Under the pieces are notes generated by a model, which did no database searches, was not told the DNA's origin, and saw only the letters and a program-made list of their open reading frames with translations. 49,934 nt of DNA from Psychrobacter sp. Pi2-52 (GTDB taxonomy: Bacteria > Pseudomonadota > Gammaproteobacteria > Pseudomonadales > Moraxellaceae), in NCBI RefSeq assembly GCF_904846705.1, contig NZ_CAJHBS010000024.1:1-49934 (forward strand), in the 5' to 3' direction. Both the position numbers and the translations under genes were made by a program. Numbering within the stretch: the stretch's first letter is position 1; every line of letters starts with the position of its first letter. Shown here one piece after another: positions 21,340 to 31,850 of this stretch.

Positions 21340-21837
21340 TTAAATGCTTAGTGTTTTTTCACCGCGGGCAATACCGATAACACCTGAGCGAACCACTTCC
21401 ATAATGCGCTCACGGCCAATCACATCGATAAAACCATCAAGTTTGGCTTTGTCACCCACGATTTGAATCGTATATAAGTTCGAATTTACATCGACGATTT
21501 GTGCGCGGAAAATGTCTGCGCTACGTTTAATCTCTTCACGCACACTGCCTGTTGCGCGGACTTTGATAAGCATCAATTCACGCTCAACGTGTACGTTCTC
21601 CGTCAGGTTAAGCACTTTAACCACTTCAATCAATTTATGCAATTGTTTGGTGATCTGCTCAATTCTTTCAGGCGACGTAATGGTCGTAACCGTTAGACGT
21701 GAAATACTTGGATCATCAGTAGGCGCGACGTTCAAAGTTTCGATATTGTAGCCACGTTGTGAGAACAAGCCGACTAACCGCGACAACGAACCCGCTTCGT
21801 TTTCCATCAATACCGAAATCAGATGTTGTTGTTGCAT
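21340..21837 (-). CDS. ilvH: Acetolactate synthase small (regulatory) subunit
   Basis: This regulatory subunit binds valine and confers feedback control on IlvI. The N-terminal ACT domain is clear: LISVLMENEAGSLSRLVGLF, then QRGYNIETLNVAPTDD. The 165-residue length fits. The start MQQQHLISV overlaps the ilvI stop codon by one base (TAATG), which supports translational coupling and a fixed subunit ratio. A start nine residues upstream would lie inside ilvI and is not needed. Confidence 0.98.
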   Translation of the reverse strand: MQQQHLISVLMENEAGSLSRLVGLFSQRGYNIETLNVAPTDDPSISRLTVTTITSPERIEQITKQLHKLIEVVKVLNLTENVHVERELMLIKVRATGSVREEIKRSADIFRAQIVDVNSNLYTIQIVGDKAKLDGFIDVIGRERIMEVVRSGVIGIARGEKTLSI

Positions 21838-23669
21838 TAGGTACGCTCCCCTTTTGTTAACCACATATCACGCATGGCCTGTCCAGCGATTTGCATTGGA
21901 TATACATGCTCATTACGATCGACGTAAACATCGATAAATACCAGTTTATCTTTCATAGCCATTGCTTCAGCCAATTGTGCTTCCATGGTCGCAGGGTCAG
22001 TAATTTTGATACCGACATGACCATAGCTTTCAGCCAATTTGACAAAATCTGGTAAGGAGTTCATATAAGACTGGGCATGACGACCTTCATACAGCATATC
22101 TTGCCACTGCTTCACCATACCTAGCTGCGCATTGTTAATGTTCAGAATTTTAACTGGTAAGTTATATTGCAAGCAGGTTGATAGCTCTTGGATATTCATC
22201 TGAATAGAGCCTTCACCCGTGATACAAACCACATCACGCTCAGGATTGGCAAGTTTGGCAGCCATTGCATACGGCAGACCAACCCCCATGGTACCAAGAC
22301 CACCTGAATTCAGCCATTGACGTGGCTCATTGTAAGTATAGTAAAGTGCCGCAAACATCTGATGCTGACCAACGTCACTTGTGATAATAGCGTTGCTGTT
22401 AGTCACTTTATCTAGAGCTTGTACGACACTTTGTGGCTTAATACCATTATCTGTGCTGGTGTCATAACGTAAGCCATGACGCTTACGCCACTCATTAATT
22501 TGTGACCACCAATCGAGCAATGCGTGCTGCTCTAACTGCTTGTCTTGACCAACAATCTCTAGCATGTCCGTTAAGACCGACTTCACATCGCCTACGATAG
22601 GAATGTGCGCAAGAATCGTTTTTGAGATCGAAGCAGGATCGATATCGATATGAATGATGGTTGCGTTAGGGCAGAATTTTTTAACGTTGTTGGTCACACG
22701 ATCATCAAAACGCGCGCCGACAGCTAAAATCACATCAGCGTGATGCATACTCATATTGGCTTCGTAAGTACCATGCATGCCAAGCATACCTAAAAACTGA
22801 CGATCAGAGCCAGGGAATGTACCAAGACCCATCAAGGTGTTGGTCACCGGTAAATTCAGACGATGCGCAAGATCTGTTAACTCTTCGTGCGCATTGCTCC
22901 AAATCACACCGCCGCCTGCATATACAACAGGACGCTGCGCTGCTAATAGCGTTTCAATGGCTTTTTTGATTTGACCGCTATGGCCTTTGAGTGATGGCTG
23001 ATACGAGCGTATAAACACTTCTTCTGGATATTCGTAAGCGAATTTTTCGCTAGGCGCAGTCATGTCTTTTGGCACATCAATGACGACAGGGCCTGGGCGA
23101 CCAGTCTGGGCAATATAAAATGCCTTTTTTACAATCATTGGAATTTCGCTAGCATGGCGTACTTGGAAGCTATGCTTAACGATAGGACGTGATACGCCTA
23201 CCATATCTGTTTCTTGGAAAGCATCTTCACCGATTAGGCTGCTTGGCACTTGACCTGCGATTACCACCATTGGTACAGAGTCCATAAAGGCAGTAGCAAT
23301 AGCTGTCACAGTATTGGTCGCACCAGGGCCTGATGTGGCCAACACGACGCCAGTATTACCAGTCACTCGAGAATAAGCATCGGCCATGTGGCCCGCTGCT
23401 TGCTCGTGACGTACCAAGATGTGCTCAATATTTTCTTGCTGAAACAGCGCATCATAAATGTGTAAGACCGCGCCACCTGGATAGCCAAAGATGTATTCGA
23501 CACCTTCGTCAGTCAGTGCTTGCACCAGCATTTCAGCGCCCGATAGCATCACAGGCTGTGCGCTACCTTCTGCAAGACATTGTTGCTTTTGTTCAAAATT
23601 TTTGGCGGCATTACCCGTTTGGGTATGTCCCGTCATGTTCGGACTTTGCGTGGTTTGCGTCACTGTCAT
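21837..23669 (-). CDS. ilvI: Acetolactate synthase large (catalytic) subunit
   Basis: This ThDP- and FAD-dependent enzyme makes acetolactate and acetohydroxybutyrate in branched-chain amino-acid synthesis. [16 protein letters not shown], the catalytic Glu in [16 protein letters not shown], and the ThDP motif [12 protein letters not shown] are present. The GEG form is normal in IlvI of pseudomonad relatives. It has an N-terminal extension of about 40 residues before MLSGAEML, compared with E. coli IlvI. The start is uncertain: ATG at 23669 sits right against AAAGG, while a GTG at 23663 has better spacing. Confidence 0.97.
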   Translation of the reverse strand: MTVTQTTQSPNMTGHTQTGNAAKNFEQKQQCLAEGSAQPVMLSGAEMLVQALTDEGVEYIFGYPGGAVLHIYDALFQQENIEHILVRHEQAAGHMADAYSRVTGNTGVVLATSGPGATNTVTAIATAFMDSVPMVVIAGQVPSSLIGEDAFQETDMVGVSRPIVKHSFQVRHASEIPMIVKKAFYIAQTGRPGPVVIDVPKDMTAPSEKFAYEYPEEVFIRSYQPSLKGHSGQIKKAIETLLAAQRPVVYAGGGVIWSNAHEELTDLAHRLNLPVTNTLMGLGTFPGSDRQFLGMLGMHGTYEANMSMHHADVILAVGARFDDRVTNNVKKFCPNATIIHIDIDPASISKTILAHIPIVGDVKSVLTDMLEIVGQDKQLEQHALLDWWSQINEWRKRHGLRYDTSTDNGIKPQSVVQALDKVTNSNAIITSDVGQHQMFAALYYTYNEPRQWLNSGGLGTMGVGLPYAMAAKLANPERDVVCITGEGSIQMNIQELSTCLQYNLPVKILNINNAQLGMVKQWQDMLYEGRHAQSYMNSLPDFVKLAESYGHVGIKITDPATMEAQLAEAMAMKDKLVFIDVYVDRNEHVYPMQIAGQAMRDMWLTKGERT

Positions 23670-24525
23670 CACCTTTTTTTGCGGCGAGAATTTGCGGGAT
23701 TCTATGAGTAAAAATAATTACTTACCGTCATTATTTTTACTTACTGAATGATCGCTAATTCTTGTCCATATCAAGAATATCTGCCTAATAGGTTTAATCA
23801 AAACTGTCTCATAGGACAATACTAATCAAACATAGCAGTGTATTTTAGGTCAGCTTTGTGATGGATGTTTATCGATATACAGTGACAAGATGCGAGTGCA
23901 TCTATAAAAGAAGACGCTTATTATTGAGATTCGATAATAGCAAGTACCTATTGTGACTTTATTTGTACAGATGCATCGATATACACAAGCAAAAAAACTT
24001 CATAACCAATGCTAAATTATAAGATCTTTAGAACTTACAATCGGCTTTAGTGAAACCTCTTAACGGCGTACTATATCGCGTTTGATACAACTGCTAAAAA
24101 CACATTTAGCACATTTCAAATAATAAGTTTATCTTAGTCATTGTAGACAGATAAGTCCGGAGACAATGTATCGCTATCAACAGTGGTCGTTATGCCACTA
24201 TGCTTGCTATATCATTATCACAAAGGAAATAAAACTGCGTTTGCTACCGATAAGTAACTCGTCGTTTTCTTTCTCAAGTGCCACGGCAACATCGTAAAAG
24301 CCGCTCACTGACCAATCAACTGCTATTATATTCGATGGTTTACGAGTTATTGTCAAGAAAAACTTCTAAAGCCTATCCCAAACTATTAGTTATTAAATAA
24401 TATACATTGATAAGTATTATTTGCTAGAATCGATAGTCGATACATTATTACTACCAATAAAACGTTCAAGTGTTATATTTACACCCATATACATTTGATT
24501 TTTATTAAATAAAAGGATTGCTACT
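23670..24525. other. Long non-coding region between ilvI and the DUF4124 gene
   Basis: This 856-bp AT-rich stretch is the largest non-coding gap in the core region. It presumably holds the ilvIHC promoter and leader. A 12-bp perfect inverted repeat, AGTAAAAATAAT/ATTATTTTTACT (23707-23718 and 23730-23741), lies about 38-72 nt upstream of ilvI and could be a weak leader hairpin. I found no convincing leader peptide, attenuator or gene. Confidence 0.45.
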
Positions 24526-25023
24526 ATGGCATATGCGTCTAAGATAAATACCGCTGCCAAACTGTTGATGAGTACTGCGTGTATGCTAATGCTGTCCATG
24601 AATGCCAGTCAGGCTATTCAAGTTTATAAATCTATTGGGGCACATGGTGAAGTAAAATATAGCCAACATGCGCCGCAAGTCGGCAAAAATATTGAACTGA
24701 TTGAGTTTCGTAGTGACGGCAGACAGAACAATGCAGGACAAATGGCAGGAAAAACAGATCCCAACCAGAGCAGCAATGCTCAAACGGCAGAAGAACAACG
24801 AGTAGCAGCACTTGAAGCACGTATTAAAGAACAAGAAGCTCAGGCTAATGCTCAGCGCTGCCAATCATTACGTAATAACTTGACCAACCTAAATGTAGGC
24901 GGACGTATCTATGAGATGGATGCTAACGGCAAACGCCAGTATCTAGATGGTCGTGAGATTGAGCTTAAGCGCGAGCGCGTACAGCAAGCGATTACTCAGT
25001 ATTGCTCCAACCCTTCTACCTAG
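24526..25023 (+). CDS. Exported DUF4124 domain protein
   Basis: This 165-residue protein starts with a signal peptide (about residues 1-31, ending MNASQA). It continues with the DUF4124 pattern IQVYKSIGAHGEVKYSQHAP, a domain of unknown function common in gammaproteobacterial envelope proteins. A Gln/Ala/Glu-rich coiled-coil-like stretch (about 85-115) follows, then a conserved end with two cysteines and YLDGREIELKRERVQQAI. An AAAGGA ribosome site lies 8 nt before the ATG. It converges on nnr with a 22-bp gap and no visible terminator. Confidence 0.82.
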   Translation: MAYASKINTAAKLLMSTACMLMLSMNASQAIQVYKSIGAHGEVKYSQHAPQVGKNIELIEFRSDGRQNNAGQMAGKTDPNQSSNAQTAEEQRVAALEARIKEQEAQANAQRCQSLRNNLTNLNVGGRIYEMDANGKRQYLDGREIELKRERVQQAITQYCSNPST

Positions 25024-25045
25024 TCAAATCTCTTGAAAGCAAATA

Positions 25046-26869
25046 TCAAACTATCATAAGCTGCATGACGTGACGAATGGCTGCTGGCATATCTTGAGCT
25101 TGTAGCCCTCTTTGCCCCACTAGCAATGTATTGGTGTTGTTATTCGCTTGACTCACCAATACATCTCCTGCAAACCCATGTATAAGAACCGCTTGATGTA
25201 AGCTACGTGCCTCTGCTGATAAGTCTTGCTGTGCCAATAGTCCCGCGGTCACCCCAGATAGTACATCGCCCATGCCAGCAGTGGCCATACCAGCATTACC
25301 AACATTACATACATATATTTTCTGTTTTCCTGCTATTTGCTCCAGCACCAATGAGCCTACCCCCTTTAGCACCCAGTCGCCACCATAAACATCAGCCAAA
25401 TGTTTGATAGCGTTTAGCCTATCTCTTTCTACCTCGCTTATTTTTTGATCGAGTAATCTAGCCGCTTCGCCACTATGCGGCGTCAAGCAGACTCGATAAT
25501 TGGCGCTATATTCTCGAAGCTCTTTTACCAGTGCATGATTGCACCTGTGCAGCGATGCCAAATGATAAAGTCCATCGGCATCAATCACGATTGATTTTTG
25601 CTGTGCTATGCCAGTCTGTATATAATCGATAAATAGTGCTTTTGCTTTTTCGTCACGGCCCAACCCCATGCCAATAGCCACGACGCTGGCTTGCTCAATC
25701 AGCGTCTTTACCCCCTCTACATCATGTAAGTTGATAGTCATCGCATCTGGCAATGAGGTTAGTAGGGCACCATGGAAGTCCTCATGACAGGCAACGGTTA
25801 TCTTCCCCGCGCCCGTTGCCATCGCACTACTTGCAGAAAGTATCGCCGCACCGCCCATACCTTGAGAGCCATTGACACGATTGCCACCGATAATCAGCAC
25901 ATGTCCATAGCTACCCTTATAGCTGTTTTGGCGTCGCGGCTTCATACTGTGTGCCGCTGTCAATAAGGTGGCAACTGGCGTAAATGCTTGGCTAGCATTT
26001 TTTTCAGGTATCGTGTGATTGCTGGCTGTTTGCTGAAGCGCCATTTGATAAGGTATCAACGGTATATCGACTATATCTCCGCTATAGTCTGTACCATCTT
26101 TGGTATGTAGACCAAACTTGCGCGCAATCAAACATAGAGTCACGTCAGCTTGTATCGCTATACGTTCGAAAACTTCACCAGTAGAGGCCACTAACCCACT
26201 TGGAATATCAACTGCAATTGGTAGTGCGTTATTTTGCTGAGTAAGACTATTGAAGGTATTGATAGCTAATTCATAAATACCTTTTGGTGCACGATCTAAG
26301 CCAATACCAAATAATGCATCGATATAAATGTCAGCTGGCAAGTTTATTTTATCCGCATCATCGTGACTAACAATATCTTCAAATCGTTGATAGTGACAAC
26401 TGCTAGCTAGAGCTATCTGTAATGCCTTTGTCGCGTCCGTTATATTTCCACTGTCACTGTCTCCATTGTTAGGATTTTTAGAAGTTACTGGTTGATCATC
26501 GATAACAAAATCATTTTCGCTAAAACCAACCGTCATTACTTCTACTTGCCAGCCAGCTTGCTGTAAATAATGAGCGATAAGCCAACCATCACCACCATTA
26601 TTACCTTTCCCTACCCAGATACTTGCTCGACGTGGATGAGCACTACGGTGATAAACGTTAGTATTGGTAGAATGGCTGGCACTGACGGTTTTTCGCTCAT
26701 AAATCTGCTCTATTTGCCGTGTCATTTGCCAAGCAGCTTGTTTCATCAAACCAAAACTGTCGTATCCCTCTGCAAACCAAGCCTGCTCCATCGCATAAAC
26801 CTGCTCACTATTATATAGCGCAATAGGTTTTGTATTTTTTATAGGTGACAAATTGGTATTATTTCTCAT
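25046..26869 (-). CDS. nnr: Bifunctional NAD(P)H-hydrate epimerase/dehydratase (Nnr)
   Basis: This two-domain enzyme repairs damaged NAD(P)H hydrates. The N-terminal epimerase domain (about 1-290) carries GKGNNGGDGWLIAHYL and VAVDIPSGL-type motifs (here AVDIPSGLVASTGE). The C-terminal ADP-dependent dehydratase (about 310-600) has GSYGHVLIIGGN, LTPHSGEAARLL and NAGMATAGMGDVLSG. The 607-residue length is somewhat long for the family (about 500), because of Asn/Ser-rich insertions in the first domain. The AAGGATAAG ribosome site is good. It is divergent from queG, a frequent neighbour. Confidence 0.95.
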   Translation of the reverse strand: MRNNTNLSPIKNTKPIALYNSEQVYAMEQAWFAEGYDSFGLMKQAAWQMTRQIEQIYERKTVSASHSTNTNVYHRSAHPRRASIWVGKGNNGGDGWLIAHYLQQAGWQVEVMTVGFSENDFVIDDQPVTSKNPNNGDSDSGNITDATKALQIALASSCHYQRFEDIVSHDDADKINLPADIYIDALFGIGLDRAPKGIYELAINTFNSLTQQNNALPIAVDIPSGLVASTGEVFERIAIQADVTLCLIARKFGLHTKDGTDYSGDIVDIPLIPYQMALQQTASNHTIPEKNASQAFTPVATLLTAAHSMKPRRQNSYKGSYGHVLIIGGNRVNGSQGMGGAAILSASSAMATGAGKITVACHEDFHGALLTSLPDAMTINLHDVEGVKTLIEQASVVAIGMGLGRDEKAKALFIDYIQTGIAQQKSIVIDADGLYHLASLHRCNHALVKELREYSANYRVCLTPHSGEAARLLDQKISEVERDRLNAIKHLADVYGGDWVLKGVGSLVLEQIAGKQKIYVCNVGNAGMATAGMGDVLSGVTAGLLAQQDLSAEARSLHQAVLIHGFAGDVLVSQANNNTNTLLVGQRGLQAQDMPAAIRHVMQLMIV

Positions 26870-27114
26870 AACTTATCCTTGGTGTTTCTACTCATTTTTT
26901 ATTCTATTTAAATTTGATTGCTCATTTCTCATATCAGCTTAGCAAAAGCTTACCTCGACTTATGTATCAATATGAATGTGAGTTTATTTTCTTTTATACT
27001 TGCACTCATTGCTCACTGGCTTATCATAGCGGTATTTACATTATCTCTTATTGTCAGATATGAATAATCTGATTAAAACAAACGAGAAAACCATCTAATA
27101 AGCACCTACTCTCT

Positions 27115-28272
27115 ATGCCTACTGATAAAAACAGAATTACCATTACCAATCCAACTGTATTTGCAACCACAGCTGATGTTAAGCAGTGGATTACAGCACA
27201 AGCACAGGCACTAGGATTTGCTGATTGTGGTTTTTTATCTGTGCATCATCCTTTGTTTACTCAGCAGATTGAACAACTACAGAAGTGGCTAGATAAAGGC
27301 TATGAGGGCCAGCTGCAGTTTATGCATAATAATCATGATCTGCGCGCTCATCCTGATCAGCTAGTCGAGGGCGCAAAGACCATCATCAGCGTACGTATGG
27401 ATTATCTAACTCAATCACCGACGCCGCGTGCTGTCACTGATAGTGATCATCCCAATAAAGGCATCATCGCGCGTTATGCAAGAGGGCGCGACTACCATAA
27501 GACAATGCGTAGCCGTTTAAAGCAATTGGCTTTAAAGATAGAAACAATGCTCCCTGAATGGCAACATTTGGATATCGGTTCAGAAAAAGAATTTGTGTTT
27601 AGACCTTTTAGCGATTCGGCGCCTATCTTTGAGCGGCCGATTGCAGATGCAGCAGGTCTCGGTTGGACAGGTAAACATACATTACTTATAAATAAACAAG
27701 CTGGCTCATTTTTTGTGCTCGGTGAGCTATTTTTGAGCCTTGAGCTGCCCGATGACAAACCGGTCAAGGAGCATTGCGGTAGTTGTAGCGCTTGTATTGA
27801 CATATGCCCTACTCAAGCAATTGTAGCACCCCATGAGCTCAACGCCTCTGCTTGTATCTCTTATTTGACTATCGAGCATGATGGTGTCATCGATACTAAA
27901 TATCGACGCGCGATTGGCAATCGGGTCTTTGGCTGTGATGATTGCCAGTTAATCTGTCCATGGAATCGTTATGCCAATCTAACTACCGTTGATGACTTCG
28001 CACCAAGGCATGGATTAGACAATAGTAGCTTGATTGAACTATGGCAGTGGCAAGAAGCCGACTTTATGAAGAACACTCAAGGTAGCCCGCTAAGACGCAC
28101 CGGCTATATGAATTTTTTACGTAATATCGCTATCGGACTTGGCAATGCTAATGCCAGCTTAGAAGTGGTCAAACAATTAAAATCTAAATTGACCTTACAT
28201 AATGACATGCTAGATGAGCATATCGAATGGGCTCTAGCTGAGCAGCACAATAAGCTAGACTCGACTAATTAA
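27115..28272 (+). CDS. queG: Epoxyqueuosine reductase
   Basis: This cobalamin-dependent iron-sulfur enzyme reduces epoxyqueuosine to queuosine in the wobble base of some tRNAs. The 385-residue length is usual. Two [4Fe-4S] motifs are visible: CGSCSACIDICPTQAI (about 221-236) and CDDCQLICPW (about 274-283). The region RYARGRDYHKTMRSRLKQLA and RPFSDSAPIFERPIADAAGL are family signatures. It is divergent from nnr and ends at a bidirectional hairpin. Confidence 0.97.
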   Translation: MPTDKNRITITNPTVFATTADVKQWITAQAQALGFADCGFLSVHHPLFTQQIEQLQKWLDKGYEGQLQFMHNNHDLRAHPDQLVEGAKTIISVRMDYLTQSPTPRAVTDSDHPNKGIIARYARGRDYHKTMRSRLKQLALKIETMLPEWQHLDIGSEKEFVFRPFSDSAPIFERPIADAAGLGWTGKHTLLINKQAGSFFVLGELFLSLELPDDKPVKEHCGSCSACIDICPTQAIVAPHELNASACISYLTIEHDGVIDTKYRRAIGNRVFGCDDCQLICPWNRYANLTTVDDFAPRHGLDNSSLIELWQWQEADFMKNTQGSPLRRTGYMNFLRNIAIGLGNANASLEVVKQLKSKLTLHNDMLDEHIEWALAEQHNKLDSTN

Positions 28273-28333
28273 CCAATCACTTTATGACTATCAAATGTCA
28301 CTGAAATAAAGTGTTTATTTGAAGTGTACAACA

Positions 28334-28366
28334 TAAAAAAGCCTCTTAATAATAAGAGGCTTTTTT
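28334..28366. terminator. Bidirectional terminator
   Basis: The stem AAAAAAGCCTCTTA/TAAGAGGCTTTTTT lies between the convergent queG and BON-LysM genes. Confidence 0.88.
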
Positions 28367-28432
28367 GATTAGAATGTTATATTTAAAATACTATCTTTCT
28401 GTACACTACCTTTCTATACGCTTCTTCTAGCA

Positions 28433-28942
28433 TTACGGCTTAGGAATGCGTAATACTTGACCTGGATAGATTTTATCTGGATCAGATAACATTGGCTTGT
28501 TCGCTTCGAATATCTTCATATAATCGCCAGATGAGCCATAAACTTCTTTAGCAATCTTAGATAAGCTGTCACCAGACTTTACCGTATACATTGTAGATTC
28601 AGGTGCATCTTCTTCAATATCAATGTTATCAATAACTTTTGCAACGTTTTGCACGTTACCGATAGCGATAATTGCTTTTTCACGATCAGCTTGAGTTTTA
28701 GCGTTACCACTGATTTCTGCAGTATCTGTAGAACCATTATATTTAATTTTCAGGTTACTGATATTGAGGTTCTGCTGCTGAATACGGCGCAACAGAATAT
28801 TAGCAACTGATTGTGCACTCGGTTCACTGCTTTGTACTGGTGTATTAGCATCTGCTTTCGTTTCTGTCTTAGCATCATGCTTTTCGTCATCACGGTTAAA
28901 AATCTTATCACCGATATCTTTTGCAAAGCTAAACATACCCAT
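28433..28942 (-). CDS. BON-LysM domain protein (Kbp/YgaU-like)
   Basis: This protein of about 169 residues has a BON domain (about 55-110) followed by a LysM domain at the C-terminus (YTVKSGDSLSKIAKEVYGSS, ending PGQVLRIPKP). The same order and the N-terminal MGMFSFAKDIGDKIF match E. coli Kbp (YgaU), a cytoplasmic K+-binding protein. A roughly 20-residue acidic and Thr-rich insert follows the N-terminus. The start was placed at MGMFSF, 7 nt after AAGGAG, instead of 28 residues upstream. K+ binding is inferred from the family only. Confidence 0.85.
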   Translation of the reverse strand: MGMFSFAKDIGDKIFNRDDEKHDAKTETKADANTPVQSSEPSAQSVANILLRRIQQQNLNISNLKIKYNGSTDTAEISGNAKTQADREKAIIAIGNVQNVAKVIDNIDIEEDAPESTMYTVKSGDSLSKIAKEVYGSSGDYMKIFEANKPMLSDPDKIYPGQVLRIPKP

Positions 28943-29164
28943 ATATCTACTCCTTGAAATATTATTATTTGTCATTCTTCTAATAAAACACATAGTCAGA
29001 CAATATACTAAATGTCTGACTGCCATCTTTTTCTACGACTTACTATTACAAGTATAGATAAAAGGAGTCGATGTGGATAGTAATAGTATGTTGAGTAATG
29101 TTGAATTGACGTAGTCAATGTTAAATTCGATTGCTGCATTTGAAAATAACAATCACGCGCCCAT

Positions 29165-29196
29165 AAAAAAACCGCCTATCTAATCAGATAGGCGGC
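29165..29196 (-). terminator. Terminator of acpP
   Basis: The stem CCGCCTATCT/AGATAGGCGG has a 4-base loop. On the minus strand it is followed by seven T, about 30 nt after the acpP stop codon. Confidence 0.88.
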
Positions 29197-29224
29197 ATTA
29201 TAACTCTGCTAAATAAGTAGCAAA

Positions 29225-29461
29225 TTATAGTTGGGCTTGTACGTAATCGATTGCTTTTTGAACAGTAGTCAATTCTGCAGAATCTTCATCAGGAATAGTG
29301 ATACCAAAATCACTTTCAAATGACATAACCAATTCAACTAGGTCTAAAGAATCTGCACCTAGGTCTTCCATGAATGAAGCATCGTTGTTGATGTCTTCAA
29401 CATTCATACCTAGTTGCTCAGCTACTGCTGCTTTTACTCTTAGCTCGATATCATTACTCAT
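29225..29461 (-). CDS. acpP: Acyl carrier protein
   Basis: This acidic 78-residue protein carries growing acyl chains on a phosphopantetheine arm. The attachment site is Ser38 in [12 protein letters not shown]. The start [10 protein letters not shown] lies 8 nt after GGAG; a reading three residues longer is rejected. It sits downstream of fabD-fabG in the same direction but 270 bp away, with its own probable promoter, which would allow the high expression usual for ACP. Confidence 0.98.
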   Translation of the reverse strand: MSNDIELRVKAAVAEQLGMNVEDINNDASFMEDLGADSLDLVELVMSFESDFGITIPDEDSAELTTVQKAIDYVQAQL

Positions 29462-29611
29462 GTAGATCACTCCGTTATCATCTATTATTTTTAATAAACT
29501 GCTATATCGCCTTATTTAACGCTATAGCATGATATATAAAATGCGTTTGCCAGACCAGCAATGCTGTCTGAGTACTCTATGACATGTTATACAGTTTGTC
29601 TGATGTCTAAT

Positions 29612-29637
29612 AAAGCCCTGCTATCATACAAGGCTTT
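29612..29637 (-). terminator. Possible weak terminator after fabG
   Basis: The stem AAAGCC/GGCTTT has a 14-base loop and only a short T-run on the minus strand, about 95 nt after the fabG stop codon. It may partly separate fabDG from acpP. Confidence 0.35.
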
Positions 29638-29731
29638 GACTCAAAAGTATCCGTCATTATAGCACCCTTTATTATAGTTTACACTCGTTCACACAGTTTT
29701 TTATTATAACTATGTAACGCTCGTATATTGA

Positions 29732-30460
29732 CTACATATACATGCCGCCATTGACAGGAATAACAGCGCCTGTGATATAGCTGGCCTCGTCGCTAGCCAA
29801 GAAATGTACCGCTGCAGCGATGTCCTCTGGCTGACCAAGACGGCTGATAGGCACAGCATCTAACATAGAGTTCAATAGGCGCTCATCAAGCTCATCTGTC
29901 ATATCCGTTTCGATCAAACCTGGTGCAACGCAATTGATGGTCACTTGGCGTGAACCAATCTCACGTGCAAGCGTACGACTAAACCCTTCTACGCCAGCTT
30001 TGGTCGCCGCATAGTTAGATTGGCCCGCATTGCCCATTTGAGCGACGACAGAGGTAATGTTGATAATACGACCACGGCGTGCTTTCATCATACCGCGTAC
30101 GGCACGTTTACTCATGCGATATACCGATGTCAAATTGGTATCGATGACATTTTCCCAATCTTCGTCTTTCATGCGCATCAGTAGGCCATCTTGAGTGATA
30201 CCGGCATTGTTAACCAATACTTGTACAGCGCCATAGACGCTTTCGATCTCTTCAAACAGTTTGTCAATTTGAGCAGTATCACGTACGTCTAGAACACGAC
30301 CAATACCACCAGTATCATGAAGGTAGTCATCGATAAGCTCAGCGCCCTTCTCAGTGGTCGCAGTTCCGATGACAAAATGTCCTTCTTTAGCAAAACGCTT
30401 GGCCACTGCCTTGCCGATACCTCGGCTAGCGCCAGTCACTAATGTAATCGTACGGCTCAT
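29732..30460 (-). CDS. fabG: 3-oxoacyl-[acyl-carrier-protein] reductase
   Basis: This NADPH-dependent reductase of fatty-acid elongation is a 242-residue short-chain dehydrogenase. The cofactor loop TGASRGIGKAVAKR, NNAGITQDGLLMRM and the catalytic Ser-Tyr-Lys set (SVVAQMGNAGQSNYAATKAG) are present. The ATG overlaps the fabD stop codon (ATGA) with GAGGTG upstream, so the two are translationally coupled. Confidence 0.98.
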   Translation of the reverse strand: MSRTITLVTGASRGIGKAVAKRFAKEGHFVIGTATTEKGAELIDDYLHDTGGIGRVLDVRDTAQIDKLFEEIESVYGAVQVLVNNAGITQDGLLMRMKDEDWENVIDTNLTSVYRMSKRAVRGMMKARRGRIINITSVVAQMGNAGQSNYAATKAGVEGFSRTLAREIGSRQVTINCVAPGLIETDMTDELDERLLNSMLDAVPISRLGQPEDIAAAVHFLASDEASYITGAVIPVNGGMYM

Positions 30461-31425
30461 GATAACACCTCCAATAATTTTTCTAGACGGGCAGGCTTGT
30501 CAGTAGGATAGCTGGCGATTGGCTGCGCCTGACGCTTCGCCAAATTGCTCAGTACATTACCACTGCCACATTCGATTAAGATATTGATTTGCTTGTCAGC
30601 CAGCTCTTGCATGGTCTTTGACCACAATACTGGCTCGCTCAGCTGTTCGGTCAATGCTTGCTTGATACCGACCGCACTGGTTTCGACGCGTGCATAGCGA
30701 TTTTGTATAACAGGAATGGTTGCCTGATCAAACTTGATACCCGCTAGTATCTCAGCCAATGCATTGCTGGCAGGTTCCATAAGTGCGCAATGAGACGGCA
30801 CACTCACTTTTAGAGGAACAGATTTTTTGCCCGTGTTTTTGACTTTATCAATAACAGCATTAACACCAGCAGCGTTACCCGAAATAACCACTTGTCCTGG
30901 ACTATTGAAATTGGCTGCCCCAACAACGGCATCTTCGACGTGTTCGGTTGCTTGCTCACACAAGTTTTCAACTCGGTTGTCTTCTAGTCCTAATACTGCA
31001 GCCATAGCAGTATCAACCCCTACAACGGCCTCTTGCATCAACTGACCGCGCTTATGTACTAAAGTGACTGCATCACCCAGCGATATCACATTGGCAGCAC
31101 ACAGGGCACTGTACTCGCCTAGAGAGTGACCAGCTAAATAACAAGGCGTCTCTTCTATTTTTTGTTGTAGAACACGCCAAATAGCAATACTAGCGGTCAA
31201 AAGCGCAGGCTGAGTATATTGGGTCTGATTGAGTTTTTCTTCGTCCTGACAGATTGCCCACAAATCCTCACCAAGCGCATCACTCGCTTCGGTAAATGTA
31301 TCGCGTATCTCTGGATAGATTTCGGCAAGCTCACTCGTCATCGCGACTGCTTGAGATCCTTGTCCAGGAAAAATGACCGCGATACGAGCGGGTTGCTTTT
31401 TTACCATATCGGGTACAGAAGCCAT
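30457..31425 (-). CDS. fabD: Malonyl-CoA-acyl carrier protein transacylase
   Basis: FabD loads malonate onto ACP. The 322-residue length is typical. The N-terminal VIFPGQGSQAVAM and the nucleophile motif GHSLGEYSAL are diagnostic. The start was placed at ATG (MASVPDMV), about 10 nt after AAGGA, rather than at a TTG two codons earlier. It is first in fabD-fabG. The plsX and fabH genes that often precede fabD are absent here; rpmF lies upstream behind a terminator. Confidence 0.97.
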   Translation of the reverse strand: MASVPDMVKKQPARIAVIFPGQGSQAVAMTSELAEIYPEIRDTFTEASDALGEDLWAICQDEEKLNQTQYTQPALLTASIAIWRVLQQKIEETPCYLAGHSLGEYSALCAANVISLGDAVTLVHKRGQLMQEAVVGVDTAMAAVLGLEDNRVENLCEQATEHVEDAVVGAANFNSPGQVVISGNAAGVNAVIDKVKNTGKKSVPLKVSVPSHCALMEPASNALAEILAGIKFDQATIPVIQNRYARVETSAVGIKQALTEQLSEPVLWSKTMQELADKQINILIECGSGNVLSNLAKRQAQPIASYPTDKPARLEKLLEVLS

Positions 31426-31850
31426 AACCAATATTCCTTATCTGATTAGAAATATCCCTAAAAACAATGGGGGGTATTATATTATGAGATGTTATACAAA
31501 GCCGCTACTTCAAGTATTTATGCAAGAAAACAGATTGTCAGTAAACTATACACTGACAGACACTATTATCATAGCGGATGCAAACCAAACAGCAAGAGTA
31601 ACGCTGCCCAAATTAAAGGAGCAGATTATATCAGCACATTTTTAAATCTACTAAAAATAACAAGCGAATTAAGCAATAAGTCTAGTTATAAATAACAAAA
31701 AGCCAAGTTATCCAGCCACATAATATATGATAGCGAAATAACTTGGCTTTTTTTAGCTCAAAGCTTATTGACTAATAATAACTAGGCAAAAACAATAATA
31801 GTCACCAGTACTATTATCATCTTCGCCTAAGCTATCACAGAGCCAATGTC
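31426..31850. other. Intergenic region between rpmF and fabD
   Basis: This 425-bp gap contains the yceD-rpmF terminator (31697-31754) and the probable fabD promoter region. Short open frames on the plus strand have no ribosome site or family resemblance and are not called. Confidence 0.5.
31697..31754 (-). terminator. Terminator of yceD-rpmF
   Basis: The 15-bp arms AAAAAGCCAAGTTAT and ATAACTTGGCTTTTT pair perfectly around a 26-base loop, about 100 nt after the rpmF stop codon. Confidence 0.8.

Noticed and set aside
22190..22240. GEGS instead of GDGS in the ThDP motif of IlvI as a catalytic change
   Set aside because: The GEGSIQMN form is normal in IlvI of pseudomonad relatives.
24417..24599. 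Minus-strand 60-codon frame rich in Ile, Leu and Val, upstream of ilvI, as an ilv leader peptide
   Set aside because: It is antisense to the DUF4124 signal peptide and start, about 750 nt from ilvI, with no ribosome site or attenuator hairpin following it.
31373..31695. Plus-strand open frames between fabD and rpmF
   Set aside because: No ribosome site, no family resemblance, and partial overlap with fabD and its upstream region.
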